DNA from: Flavobacterium sp. UGB4466
Lineage (GTDB): Bacteria; Bacteroidota; Bacteroidia; Flavobacteriales; Flavobacteriaceae
DNA: 40,176 nucleotides
Assembly: GCF_903469665.1 (NCBI RefSeq)
Contig: NZ_CAGKLC010000040.1
Coordinates: 1 to 40,176 of the forward strand
Direction: 5' to 3'
The position numbers and the translations under genes were made by a program. Positions 32,738-40,176 of this stretch are shown here, one piece after another (position 1 is the first letter of the stretch; every line of letters begins with the position of its first letter). Below the pieces are notes generated by a model. That model saw nothing but the letters and a program-made list of their open reading frames with translations. It searched no databases and had not been told where the DNA came from.

Positions 32738-33964
32738 ATGAAAAATCTAAAACACATTGTGCTTCTTTCGGGCGTATTCTTTACTTTTCTGAGCTGTTCA
32801 AATGACAAAGAAACGCCATCTAATCCCGGTACGATTACAAATCCTGTAGAAGGTAATCCTGCGAATACGGCTTACAAACCTGCTTTTATAGGGCAAACTC
32901 GTACCAATGGTGTACAGACCAATACGGCATTTGAAGCTAAGGTTATTACAAGTGCGCTTACAAGCCCTTGGGGAGTTAAAAGTCTTCCGGATGGCCGTTT
33001 GTTAGTTACACAAAAAGGAGGTACTATGCGCATTGTTACAACTGCGGGAGTGATAAGTGACCCAATTACCGGTATTCCTGCTGTAAATGCAGGAGGGCAG
33101 GGTGGCTTGTTGGGCTTATGTCTGGATCCTGAGTTTGCATCAAACAGAATGATTTATTGGGTATTTTCAGAAGCTACTGGTGGAGGAAATAACACGGCAG
33201 TGGCCAAGGGAAAATTATCGGCTAATGAGAAAACAATAGAAGGAGCGACGATTATCTACAGAGCAAAGCCTGCCAATGCCAGCACCCTTCATTATGGAGG
33301 ACGTATTTTGTTTGATAAGACAGGTAATTTGGTAGTTAGCACCGGAGAACGTTCGGTTTTAGAAACAAGACCTTTGGCACAATCGATTACATCAGGTCTT
33401 GGTAAGGTGGTAAGAATTACAAAAGAAGGTCAGCCGGCATCAGGAAATCCAACTTTTAGTCAGGCAGGAGCATTGCCTGAATTGTATACTTACGGACACA
33501 GAAATCCTCAGGGATTGGCGCTTCACCCGGTTAGCGGTGAAGTTTGGCTTTCGGAACATGGACCACGAGGAGGTGATGAAATCAATCGCTTAAAGGCTGG
33601 TGCAAATTACGGATGGCCGACTATTACTTACGGAATTGAATACAGCGGAGAAAAAATAGGCGCAGGAATTCAGCAGCAGGACGGTATGGAACAGCCGGTT
33701 TATTACTGGGATCCGGTAGTTTCGCCAAGCGGTATGACGTTTTACAGCGGTAATCGCGTTCCGGAATGGCAGAACAATCTTTTTATTGGGGCTTTAAGCG
33801 GAATGCATATCGTGCGTCTTGCTATAGAGAATAATAAAGTTGTGGGTGAAGAGAGGCTTTTGGTGTCAGAGAATCAACGGTTCAGAGATATTACTCAAGG
33901 AAATGACGGGGCTTTATATGCGGTTACGGATGGTGGCAGGTTGTATAAGATTGATAAAAAGTAA
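32738..33964 (+). CDS. PQQ-dependent sugar dehydrogenase (aldose dehydrogenase type), lipoprotein
   Basis: The 408-residue lipoprotein has a lipobox ending LSCSND. A six-bladed propeller of the soluble glucose/aldose dehydrogenase (GSDH) type follows. Motifs include LTSPWGVKSLPDGRLLVTQKGG, GGQGGLLGLCLDPEF, YTYGHRNPQGLALHP, LSEHGPRGGDEINRLKAGANYGWP and FIGALSGMHIVRL. The family oxidises aldose sugars with PQQ and Ca. No PQQ biosynthesis gene is nearby, so the cofactor may be scavenged. The 297-bp gap upstream shows no clear promoter. Confidence 0.93.
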   Translation: MKNLKHIVLLSGVFFTFLSCSNDKETPSNPGTITNPVEGNPANTAYKPAFIGQTRTNGVQTNTAFEAKVITSALTSPWGVKSLPDGRLLVTQKGGTMRIVTTAGVISDPITGIPAVNAGGQGGLLGLCLDPEFASNRMIYWVFSEATGGGNNTAVAKGKLSANEKTIEGATIIYRAKPANASTLHYGGRILFDKTGNLVVSTGERSVLETRPLAQSITSGLGKVVRITKEGQPASGNPTFSQAGALPELYTYGHRNPQGLALHPVSGEVWLSEHGPRGGDEINRLKAGANYGWPTITYGIEYSGEKIGAGIQQQDGMEQPVYYWDPVVSPSGMTFYSGNRVPEWQNNLFIGALSGMHIVRLAIENNKVVGEERLLVSENQRFRDITQGNDGALYAVTDGGRLYKIDKK

Positions 33965-33991
33965 CTTTTGAGTTTTGAATATTAGGAATAA

Positions 33992-34019
33992 AAAATGGTG
34001 CTGAGAGGCGCCATTTTTT
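33992..34019 (+). terminator. terminator of the sugar dehydrogenase gene
   Basis: AAAATGGTGC and GCGCCATTTT form a 10-bp stem with one G-U, followed by a T-run, 27 nt past the stop codon. Confidence 0.85.
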
Positions 34020-34040
34020 GTTGGTATAAAAGTATTTTTT

Positions 34041-34079
34041 TTAGATTTTTAGATTGTTAGATTGTTAGATTGTTGGATT
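34041..34079. repeat. AT-rich TTAGATTGT repeat, second site
   Basis: Tandem TTAGATTG units ending in TTGGATTTT; 34057-34079 is identical to 28481-28503. Confidence 0.5.
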
Positions 34080-34230
34080 TTAGATTAGCGATTACAGATT
34101 TTTAATTTTTGACTTTTAATTTTTAATTTAAGATTGTTGATGACATTGTCCGTTTGATAGTAATGGTTTTAAGACGCGCAACACGCTTTTAGTCTATTAT
34201 TTTGATAGGTTAATAAAAGTTTTACTCGTT

Positions 34231-34265
34231 TTTGTCTTGAAATTAAAAATAACTCATTAAATTTG
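34231..34265 (+). promoter_or_regulatory. promoter of the metNIQ leader
   Basis: TAAATTTG (34258-34265) is an exact TAnnTTTG element. A TTG lies 18 nt before it (34237-34239), and a TTTG at 34231-34234. Transcription should start near 34269-34272, only a few nucleotides before the leader ATG at 34274. Confidence 0.65.
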
Positions 34266-34273
34266 CCGCATCA

Positions 34274-34369
34274 ATGAGAAAAAAGAACCATAATACAAGC
34301 TATTGTAACAGCAACATGATGATGTGCTGTGGCCCTGTTATGAGGTTAATTGATCTGGCTTACCTATAA
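34274..34369 (+). CDS. Met/Cys-rich leader peptide upstream of metNIQ
   Basis: This 31-codon ORF starts at ATG 34274 and ends at TAA 34367-34369. It has a basic start (MRKKNHN), then NSNMMMCCGPVMRL: three consecutive Met codons (34316-34324), two Cys codons, then another Met five codons on. The placement is that of an amino-acid attenuator: promoter directly before, rho-independent terminator 20 nt after the stop, and the methionine importer metN immediately behind. Met shortage would stall the ribosome on the ATG run and favour read-through. I know no described Bacteroidota leader of this type. Its translation is inferred from the ORF and codon content. Confidence 0.65.
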   Translation: MRKKNHNTSYCNSNMMMCCGPVMRLIDLAYL

Positions 34370-34389
34370 AATAATAGTATTTATTTAAG

Positions 34390-34421
34390 AAGCCTTTCAT
34401 GATTTTTTGAGAGGCTTTTTT
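34390..34421 (+). terminator. attenuator terminator before metN
   Basis: AAGCCTTTC (34390-34398) pairs with GAGAGGCTT (34409-34417) in a 9-bp stem with one G-U and a 10-nt loop, then TTTT-G-TTTTT. It ends 22 nt before the metN ATG, so it can only serve conditional termination of the leader. GGCTT at 34357-34361, at the end of the leader ORF, could pair with AAGCC of the 5' arm and act as a weak antiterminator. Confidence 0.8.
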
Positions 34422-34443
34422 GTTTTTAAACTTGAATTACGGA

Positions 34444-35475
34444 ATGATTGAATTAAAAAATGTCACTAAGAATTTCCATCAGAAGGATCGAATAGTTTCT
34501 GCCTTATCGGATGTATCACTTAGGGTTCCACCCGGGAAAATTTTTGGTGTAATAGGAACATCGGGAGCAGGAAAAAGCACCTTAATTCGATGTGTGAATT
34601 TGTTGGAAAGACCCACTTCGGGAGAAATTATTGTAGACGGAAAAGCATTAATGCAATTGTCTAATGCCCAACTGGCGGTAGAGAGAAGACAGATTGGAAT
34701 GATTTTTCAGCATTTTAACTTGCTTTCGTCTCGTACAGTTTTTGAAAATGTTGCCTTTCCTCTGGAGCTTGTGGGAGCTTCTAAAGCTGAAATCAAAAGT
34801 CGTGTTTTAGAATTATTGGAATTGGTAGGTTTGAAAGAAAAGGCAAGTGATTATCCGGCAAGTCTTTCGGGCGGTCAAAAACAAAGGGTTGCCATTGCAC
34901 GTACGCTGGCCAATAATCCCAAAGTACTTTTATGTGATGAGGCTACAAGTGCACTGGATCCTGCGACTACAAGATCGATTTTAAATTTACTGAAAGACAT
35001 TAACCGTCGTTTGAACATTACCGTTCTTCTAATTACGCACCAAATGGAAGTCGTGAAATCGATCTGTGATGAAGTAGCGGTAATCAGTCACGGAAAATTA
35101 ATAGAGCAGGGAAGTGTTGGAGAAATTTTTGCTGATCCGAAACACGAACTGACCAAAGAATTTATTGCTTCGTCTTTGCATCTTGATGTTCCACAGATCT
35201 ATCAGGAAAGGCTGCGAAAGGAAGATGGTGAAGGACTGAACCCGCTCTTGAGACTTGAAATGACGGGTAAATCGGTTAACGAGCCTGTTATTTCGGAGGT
35301 TTCGCGTTTGTTTGATACCAATTTTAAGATTGTAAGCGCGCAAATGGATCAGGCAGGAGAAGTTAATTTTGGTGTGATGCTGATCGAATTGTCAGGTAAA
35401 CGTGAAAATTATGATGCTGCAATCCAGTATTTTATTTCAAAACATATTAAAACAGAAATCATAGGTTATGTCTGA
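34444..35475 (+). CDS. metN: methionine ABC importer ATPase MetN
   Basis: From the ATG at 34444 the protein has 343 residues; an upstream TTG would begin inside the terminator and is rejected. Motifs are Walker [10 protein letters not shown] (38-46), LSGGQKQR signature, Walker [13 protein letters not shown] and the H-loop LITHQ. The last 80 residues are the NIL domain that binds methionine and inhibits transport when cytoplasmic Met is high. It overlaps metI by 8 nt. It powers uptake of L/D-Met. Attenuation by the leader would regulate the whole operon. Confidence 0.97.
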   Translation: MIELKNVTKNFHQKDRIVSALSDVSLRVPPGKIFGVIGTSGAGKSTLIRCVNLLERPTSGEIIVDGKALMQLSNAQLAVERRQIGMIFQHFNLLSSRTVFENVAFPLELVGASKAEIKSRVLELLELVGLKEKASDYPASLSGGQKQRVAIARTLANNPKVLLCDEATSALDPATTRSILNLLKDINRRLNITVLLITHQMEVVKSICDEVAVISHGKLIEQGSVGEIFADPKHELTKEFIASSLHLDVPQIYQERLRKEDGEGLNPLLRLEMTGKSVNEPVISEVSRLFDTNFKIVSAQMDQAGEVNFGVMLIELSGKRENYDAAIQYFISKHIKTEIIGYV

Positions 35476-36121
35476 ATCCATTATTGAATTATTATTAAAA
35501 GGTACTTGGGAAACCATAGTGATGACTTTTGTCTCTGGTTTTTTTGGTTTTCTGCTTGGACTACCAACAGGTGTTTTGCTTTTTCTGACCCGAAAAAATC
35601 AAATTTTAGAACAGCCGGTTTTGAATCGGTTTTTATCGGTTTTGGTGAACGTTTTTCGTTCGATTCCGTTTATCATCTTAATTGTATGGATGATTCCATT
35701 TACACGAGCGCTGGTAGGAACTTCTATTGGTGTAAGTGCAGCATTAGTCCCGTTAAGTATTGGGGCAGCTCCTTTTATTGCAAGATTGGTAGAGAATAGT
35801 CTTTTGGGACTTCCGTCAGGGCTAATCGAGGCAGCAAGGGCATTGGGGGCAACACCTTTGCAAATCGTATTTAAAGTGTTGCTTCCGGAAGCTTTACCAT
35901 CTTTAATCAATGCCGCTTCCATTACTTTAATCACACTTGTGGGATATTCTGCTATGGGTGGAGCAGTTGGAGCAGGTGGTTTAGGACAGGTGGGGTATCA
36001 GTACGGCTATATCGGTTATGATGCTGTAACGATGAACTCGGTATTGGCTTTACTGGTTGTTCTGGTATTCCTGATTCAGTTTGCAGGTGATGCATTGTCT
36101 AAACGATTTGATCATAGATAA
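35468..36121 (+). CDS. metI: methionine ABC importer permease MetI
   Basis: The 217-residue permease has five membrane helices and the ABC-coupling EAA loop ([30 protein letters not shown]). The segment [20 protein letters not shown] is typical of MetI. It starts inside the end of metN, so translation is coupled. It pairs as a dimer with MetN and receives methionine from MetQ. Confidence 0.96.
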   Translation: MSESIIELLLKGTWETIVMTFVSGFFGFLLGLPTGVLLFLTRKNQILEQPVLNRFLSVLVNVFRSIPFIILIVWMIPFTRALVGTSIGVSAALVPLSIGAAPFIARLVENSLLGLPSGLIEAARALGATPLQIVFKVLLPEALPSLINAASITLITLVGYSAMGGAVGAGGLGQVGYQYGYIGYDAVTMNSVLALLVVLVFLIQFAGDALSKRFDHR

Positions 36122-36172
36122 CGTTTAATTGAGAGTAAAGAAGAAAGAGTTAAAATTATAAATAGTAGAAGG

Positions 36173-36991
36173 ATGAATAATAAACTAAATTTTTTAAAAT
36201 TTGCAGGAATTGTGGCACTGTCAATTGTGGTGTCCAATTGCGGAAAAAGTAAAAGTAACGATCCGCACCATATTAAAGTTGGTGTTGCTGCCGGTCCGGA
36301 ATATGTGGTGGCTCAGGCAGCTCAAAAAGTGGCCAAAGACAAATACGGTCTTGAAGTAGAATTGGTTTCTTTTAACGATTATGTGATTCCAAACGAAGCG
36401 TTGAGTCAAGGTGATATTGATGTGAATGCTTTTCAACACAAACCTTATTTAGACGAGCAATCGAAGCAGCGCGGATACAAACTGGCGATTATTGCCAAAA
36501 CCTTTATTTATCCAATTGCCGCTTATTCTAAAAAGATCAAAAACCTTTCGGAATTGAAAAACGAAAGCACAATCATTATTCCAAATGACCCGACAAACGG
36601 AGGGCGTTCTTTGTTGCTTTTAGAGAAAAAAGGTTTACTGAAACTTCGCCCAAATGTTGGTTTATTACCTAAAGTAACGGATATCGTGGAAAATCCTAAG
36701 AATCTTAAAATATTAGAATTAGAAGCGCCGCAATTGCCACGTGCTTTAGACGATCAGAATGTTGCAATTGCGATTATCAATAATACTTTTGCTTCGCAGG
36801 CAGGACTGGTTCCGGCTCGTGATGCCCTGTTTGTAGAGGACAAAGATTCGCCTTACGTTAACTTAATCGTGAGCCGTGATGACAACAAAAAAGAAGAAAA
36901 AATAAAACAGTTTGTAGCAGCTTTTCAGTCAGCAGAAGTAGAACAAGCTGCGGTTCGTGAATTTAAAGGCGGAGCGGTAAAGGGCTGGTAA
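36173..36991 (+). CDS. metQ: methionine-binding lipoprotein MetQ
   Basis: The 272-residue protein has lipobox VSNC (Cys23) and the NlpA/MetQ fold. Motifs include IKVGVAAGPEYVVAQAAQ, SFNDYVIPNEALSQGDIDVNAFQHKPYLDEQ and IIIPNDPTNGGRSLLLLEKKGLLKL. It binds methionine in the periplasm and delivers it to MetI. It is the third and last gene of the operon; a strong terminator follows 69 nt after its stop. Confidence 0.96.
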   Translation: MNNKLNFLKFAGIVALSIVVSNCGKSKSNDPHHIKVGVAAGPEYVVAQAAQKVAKDKYGLEVELVSFNDYVIPNEALSQGDIDVNAFQHKPYLDEQSKQRGYKLAIIAKTFIYPIAAYSKKIKNLSELKNESTIIIPNDPTNGGRSLLLLEKKGLLKLRPNVGLLPKVTDIVENPKNLKILELEAPQLPRALDDQNVAIAIINNTFASQAGLVPARDALFVEDKDSPYVNLIVSRDDNKKEEKIKQFVAAFQSAEVEQAAVREFKGGAVKGW

Positions 36992-37060
36992 AAGTTTTTC
37001 TAGAAATATTAAGTAGGTCGGATAATTTTTTTTTAATCTGGTAAAACCTTGCAGTTTTAT

Positions 37061-37098
37061 AATGCGCAATGATTTTTTAATCGTTGCGCATTTTTTTT
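37061..37098 (+). terminator. terminator of metNIQ
   Basis: AATGCGCAATGAT and ATCGTTGCGCATT pair over 13 bp with one G-U, followed by eight T. The rest of the 383-bp gap to the next gene (36992-37374) is AT-rich; I see no clear promoter or further element. Confidence 0.92.
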
Positions 37099-37374
37099 GG
37101 CTAAAATCGACGTGGTGAAATCTGTTTTTCCATTGCTTTAAGATTTTGGGTTTGTTTAGTAGGCTTTTTTGTAATACTACCAAGTGTTACATAATTAAGC
37201 TTATTTATTTCATTAATGCTTCCAGTTGTTGATTTTGTTTGTGTTTGATTATTTTATTGTTTTAATTTTAATTAAGGAATTAACAAGAATAAAGATACTT
37301 TTTGAGGTATAGAAATTAACTGTTTGATTTGATCCAGCCATTTAATTAACCACAAGATTAAAACGAAAAGCCTT

Positions 37375-39039
37375 ATGAAAAAATGCTATCTGTTACCTAT
37401 GTTAATTTTATCCTTCTTTGCCTATTCTCAGGACATTCTCTGGGAAAAATCATACGGAGGGCAGCATGCCGATTATTTGTTTGACGCGCAGCCCACAGCC
37501 GATTATGGTTTTGTCCTGGCAGGTAGTTCCTTATCTAACAAGACCGGAAATAAAGACGATGATAATCATGGGGATCTGGATTACTGGATCTGGAAAATGG
37601 GTGAAAAAGGAGAACTGGTCTGGCAAAAAAGCATTGGCGGAAGCGGCTGTGATTTGCTTCAGAGCATTAAAAACACCAGAGACGGCGGTTTCATTCTGGC
37701 TGGGACTTCTGACTCAGGAGTAGGCTTTCAAAAGAAAGATAGTTGCAAAGGCATTACTGATTTTTGGGTCATCAAATTAGATGCATCGGGTAGTGAACAA
37801 TGGCAAAGAACTATTGGAGGTACAGGGAAGGATGAACTCTTATGTGCTTTTCAAACCAAAGACGGAGGTTATATGTTAGGAGGTTCATCCAGTTCCGATT
37901 ATTCAGGTAATGGACTTACCGGAACAAACGGAATTTCTAAGCCCACCACAAAAGCGGCTCAGTTTAATAAATTAGAGAAATGCCGTGGCAATATGGATTA
38001 CTGGATTGTTAAACTGGACCAACAGGGCGATGTCGAATGGCAAAAGACCTATGGAGGAAGTTATAGCGATGTGCTGAGGAGTATGGAACAAACCACAGAC
38101 AACGGATACATACTGGCAGGTTATTCCAATTCGCCCGTTTCAGGCGATAAAACTGAAAACAACAAAGGAATAGGAGATTACTGGATTCTTAAAATAAATG
38201 ATACCGGTGAAATTCAATGGCAAAAGACCTATGGAGCCGAAGGAGACGATCAGCCTTATGTCATTCATCAGACTGCCGATGGCGGTTATATTGCGGGCGG
38301 AAACTCCAACAGCAAAAATGCTTTGACCACACTGGGCGGCATAGTAGGCAACGGGACCGATTACTGGATCCTGAAACTCGATAAAGACGGAGGTGTGGTA
38401 TGGAGTAAAACCTATGATTTTGGAAAAACAGACATCCTGACCTCATTGGTAGAAAACCAAGATCAAAGTTATCTCATAGGCGGTTATGCGCAAAGCGAAA
38501 GCAGGCGTCCGCGTGAAGGGATCGTAGCCAAAGCACTTAACGCTGTCAGTAAAGAAAAAGAAGGTATTAACGACTATATCGCGATGAAAATAGACGATAA
38601 AGGCGAAGAAATCTGGAACAAAACCGTAGGCAGTGCCGGCGAAGATATCCTCAGGAAGTTAATCGAAACCCGGGACGGAGGTTATCTGATGGCAGGAACT
38701 TCTAATTCGGCAGCCTCAAGAGATAAAAACGGCAGTATGGGAGGTAATGATTTTTGGGTAGTAAAGCTCAAAGACAAAACCAAAGTAGAAAAGGTAAAAT
38801 CCAGTACCGAAGTCATTCCGAATCCTGCAGCTACCTATACCAACATCATCATCGGTTATGATTTTAAAGAAGGTACCGCCACTTTGATCGATATCGCCGG
38901 ACGTACTTTGCAGGAATTCGACATCAACAGCAGGACCGTTCCCGTTAATCTAAGCCAGTACCCTGAGGGAATCTACATCATCAAAGTCAGAACAGATGTG
39001 AAAACAGAATCTGTAAAAGTGATTAAAAGTGGACGATAA
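37375..39039 (+). CDS. T9SS-secreted protein with seven propeller-like repeats
   Basis: The 554-residue protein has a signal peptide (1-18, ending AYSQ). Seven repeats of about 60-75 residues follow, each opening with W-x-K-(T/S)-x-G-G, then D-x-L, T-x-DGGY-x-L-x-GxS-x-S, and DYW-x-x-K-(L/I)-D-xx-G. Seven such units fit a beta-propeller. The last 80 residues (VIPNPAATYTNIIIGYDF, GTATLIDIAGRTLQEF, LSQYPEGIYIIKV) are a type A sorting domain for the type IX secretion system. The mature protein is therefore exported and attached at, or released from, the cell surface. The next gene, an RHS-type protein, starts 28 nt later. Confidence 0.93.
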   Translation: MKKCYLLPMLILSFFAYSQDILWEKSYGGQHADYLFDAQPTADYGFVLAGSSLSNKTGNKDDDNHGDLDYWIWKMGEKGELVWQKSIGGSGCDLLQSIKNTRDGGFILAGTSDSGVGFQKKDSCKGITDFWVIKLDASGSEQWQRTIGGTGKDELLCAFQTKDGGYMLGGSSSSDYSGNGLTGTNGISKPTTKAAQFNKLEKCRGNMDYWIVKLDQQGDVEWQKTYGGSYSDVLRSMEQTTDNGYILAGYSNSPVSGDKTENNKGIGDYWILKINDTGEIQWQKTYGAEGDDQPYVIHQTADGGYIAGGNSNSKNALTTLGGIVGNGTDYWILKLDKDGGVVWSKTYDFGKTDILTSLVENQDQSYLIGGYAQSESRRPREGIVAKALNAVSKEKEGINDYIAMKIDDKGEEIWNKTVGSAGEDILRKLIETRDGGYLMAGTSNSAASRDKNGSMGGNDFWVVKLKDKTKVEKVKSSTEVIPNPAATYTNIIIGYDFKEGTATLIDIAGRTLQEFDINSRTVPVNLSQYPEGIYIIKVRTDVKTESVKVIKSGR

Positions 39040-39067
39040 ATTAAATAATCAAAAAAATCAATAAGAT

Positions 39068-40176
39068 ATGCAAATGAAAAAATCCTTCATTCCTTTTTTG
39101 ATTTTCGTTTTATTATTAAGTATTTCGAAAACAGTAGCGCAAAATGATGCTGATAGACAACCACAAATTACACCTCCATATCCTGCAACTGCTGATTTAG
39201 GGAATTATGGTAATGTTCCTGTTGGACTTTTTACAGGTTCACCTTCAGTAAATTTAGAATTATATACACTTAAAGAAGGTGGAAATACAATTCCTCTGTC
39301 GATGTCTTATAATTCAAATGGCGTTCAGGTAGATGCAATTCCCAGACAGCTTGGTATAGATTGGAATTTAATAGCTACTGGAGTAATTACTAGAAGTGTA
39401 GTGGATCAGCCGGATGATGAAATAGCTTTTTATAATGTTAATGCCTCATTGATTGATTGCATTCCAAATGATACCGCTAGGAATATAGCGGGAGCAAATC
39501 AGGTTGATACGGAGAAAGATGTTTTTAGTCTGAATGCATTTGGGTTGTCTGTCAAATTTATATTTGCAGATGATAGAAGAAATACAATCCAAATTGAACA
39601 GAGTAAAATTAAAATTGTTTACGAAGGTGGTTTTTTTACTGTCATAGACGTTGATGGAACTGTCTATACTTTTGGAGGAACGAATGCTGTTGAAGAGTCA
39701 CTCAGCAGAAATGAAGGAGTTTCAGGCCCTGTTCCCCCAGTACAATATAACACCGCCTGGTATCTTACTAAAATTCAAAAGCCAGGTGGAGTATCACCAG
39801 TAGTTTTTTCTTATTCTCAAGAATGGATGAGATTTTACAGCTCTTATTTTCAAAAAGCAGTATCAACTCAACAGAATATACGTAGTACAGGTTATATGAG
39901 TGGTATTTCCCAACCAAGAACTCAGACGTATAAGAACAAACAATATCATAAAACATCATTATTAAAAGAGATAAAAATTAATAATAAGAAAATAATTTTT
40001 GATTATGATTATAAAAATCCGCCTGCGGAATTTCAGAGCCATAATTCAAAACAACTGATTTCTATTAAGGTTTATAATGACACTATCAATTTAGCAAATT
40101 CTCTAATTAAAAAAATCGATTTTAATTACGATCAAATAACACCATCCAATATTGGTGCTAATGGGTATACCAATGT
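39068..40176 (+). CDS. RHS/YD-repeat type secreted protein, 5' part, continues past window
   Basis: The frame is open from ATG 39068 (or 39074) to the window end, 369 codons. A signal peptide (ending KTVAQ) is followed by DLGNYGNVPVGLFTGSPSVN, IPLSMSYNSNGVQVD and LGIDWNLIATGVITRSV, the N-terminal signature of Bacteroidota RHS/YD-repeat proteins (TGxPxxxxPLYxL...SYxxxGxxV...GxGWxLxAGGxITRxV). A spacer-like region follows up to the edge. Full proteins of this group are usually over 1000 residues and end in an RHS core plus a variable, often toxic, C-terminus; that part is not visible here. It is probably co-transcribed with the T9SS cargo gene. Confidence 0.85.
   Translation, partial: MQMKKSFIPFLIFVLLLSISKTVAQNDADRQPQITPPYPATADLGNYGNVPVGLFTGSPSVNLELYTLKEGGNTIPLSMSYNSNGVQVDAIPRQLGIDWNLIATGVITRSVVDQPDDEIAFYNVNASLIDCIPNDTARNIAGANQVDTEKDVFSLNAFGLSVKFIFADDRRNTIQIEQSKIKIVYEGGFFTVIDVDGTVYTFGGTNAVEESLSRNEGVSGPVPPVQYNTAWYLTKIQKPGGVSPVVFSYSQEWMRFYSSYFQKAVSTQQNIRSTGYMSGISQPRTQTYKNKQYHKTSLLKEIKINNKKIIFDYDYKNPPAEFQSHNSKQLISIKVYNDTINLANSLIKKIDFNYDQITPSNIGANGYTN

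Noticed and set aside
34420..34443. TTG start for metN, eight codons upstream
   Set aside because: It would begin in the T-run of the terminator; the ATG at 34444 gives the normal MetN N-terminus.
34266..34443. SAM riboswitch or T-box before metNIQ
   Set aside because: I could not find the conserved cores or multi-helix layout; the coding leader with terminator explains the region better.

Overview
The window reads as chromosome of a flavobacterium, most likely Flavobacterium itself (Bacteroidota). It is AT-rich. Several promoters match the Bacteroidota -7 element TAnnTTTG. The proteins include a TonB receptor with a carboxypeptidase-like domain, a DUF4374 lipoprotein, a Bacteroidota-style LytTR/histidine kinase pair, a T9SS type A sorting domain and the N-terminus of a large YD-repeat/RHS protein. 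I see no rRNA, tRNA, insertion sequence, prophage or CRISPR array.

Layout. 1-6.4 kb is rich in thiol chemistry: a DsbA-family protein divergent from an HxlR regulator, a TlpA-like/peroxiredoxin-fold pair, a small CxxC protein with DUF2024, plus an AAA ATPase and the PLP-homeostasis protein YggS. At 6.4-14.3 kb a LytTR two-component pair is divergent from a complete RND efflux operon. At 14.3-17.9 kb lie an orphan GH28 pectinase with a LacI-type palindrome upstream and an odd membrane protein ending in a Cys/Gly/Ser tail. At 17.9-24.1 kb a TonB receptor/DUF4374 uptake pair is divergent from an AraC regulator and a Tet(X)-like flavoprotein monooxygenase. At 24.6-30.1 kb four co-directional genes (ankyrin protein, DUF2271 protein with a candidate flavinylation motif, PepSY-flavodoxin-reductase, ApbE) look like a flavin-based trans-membrane electron-transfer system. 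At 30.5-34 kb are an Fsr-like MFS exporter, its probable FadR/GntR regulator with twin operators, and a PQQ-type sugar dehydrogenase. At 34.2-37 kb is metNIQ, preceded by what looks like a complete peptide-leader attenuator: promoter, 31-codon ORF with Met-Met-Met-Cys-Cys, and a terminator just before metN. From 37.4 kb a seven-repeat T9SS cargo protein is followed by an RHS-type gene that runs off the window.

The intergenic regions carry unusually many short repeats: 13 copies of a 13-mer, 10 copies of a 7-mer, a 116-bp tandem repeat, long hairpins, and two opposite-orientation copies of an element containing ACGCATAGAAACATAGAT.

The observations I rank highest are the metNIQ leader peptide, the flavinylation cluster, the Tet(X)-like protein with altered substrate residues, and the symmetric MocR/PdxR-like operator at 5.2 kb. 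All functional calls come from reading the sequence and recalled family knowledge; no database search was run.
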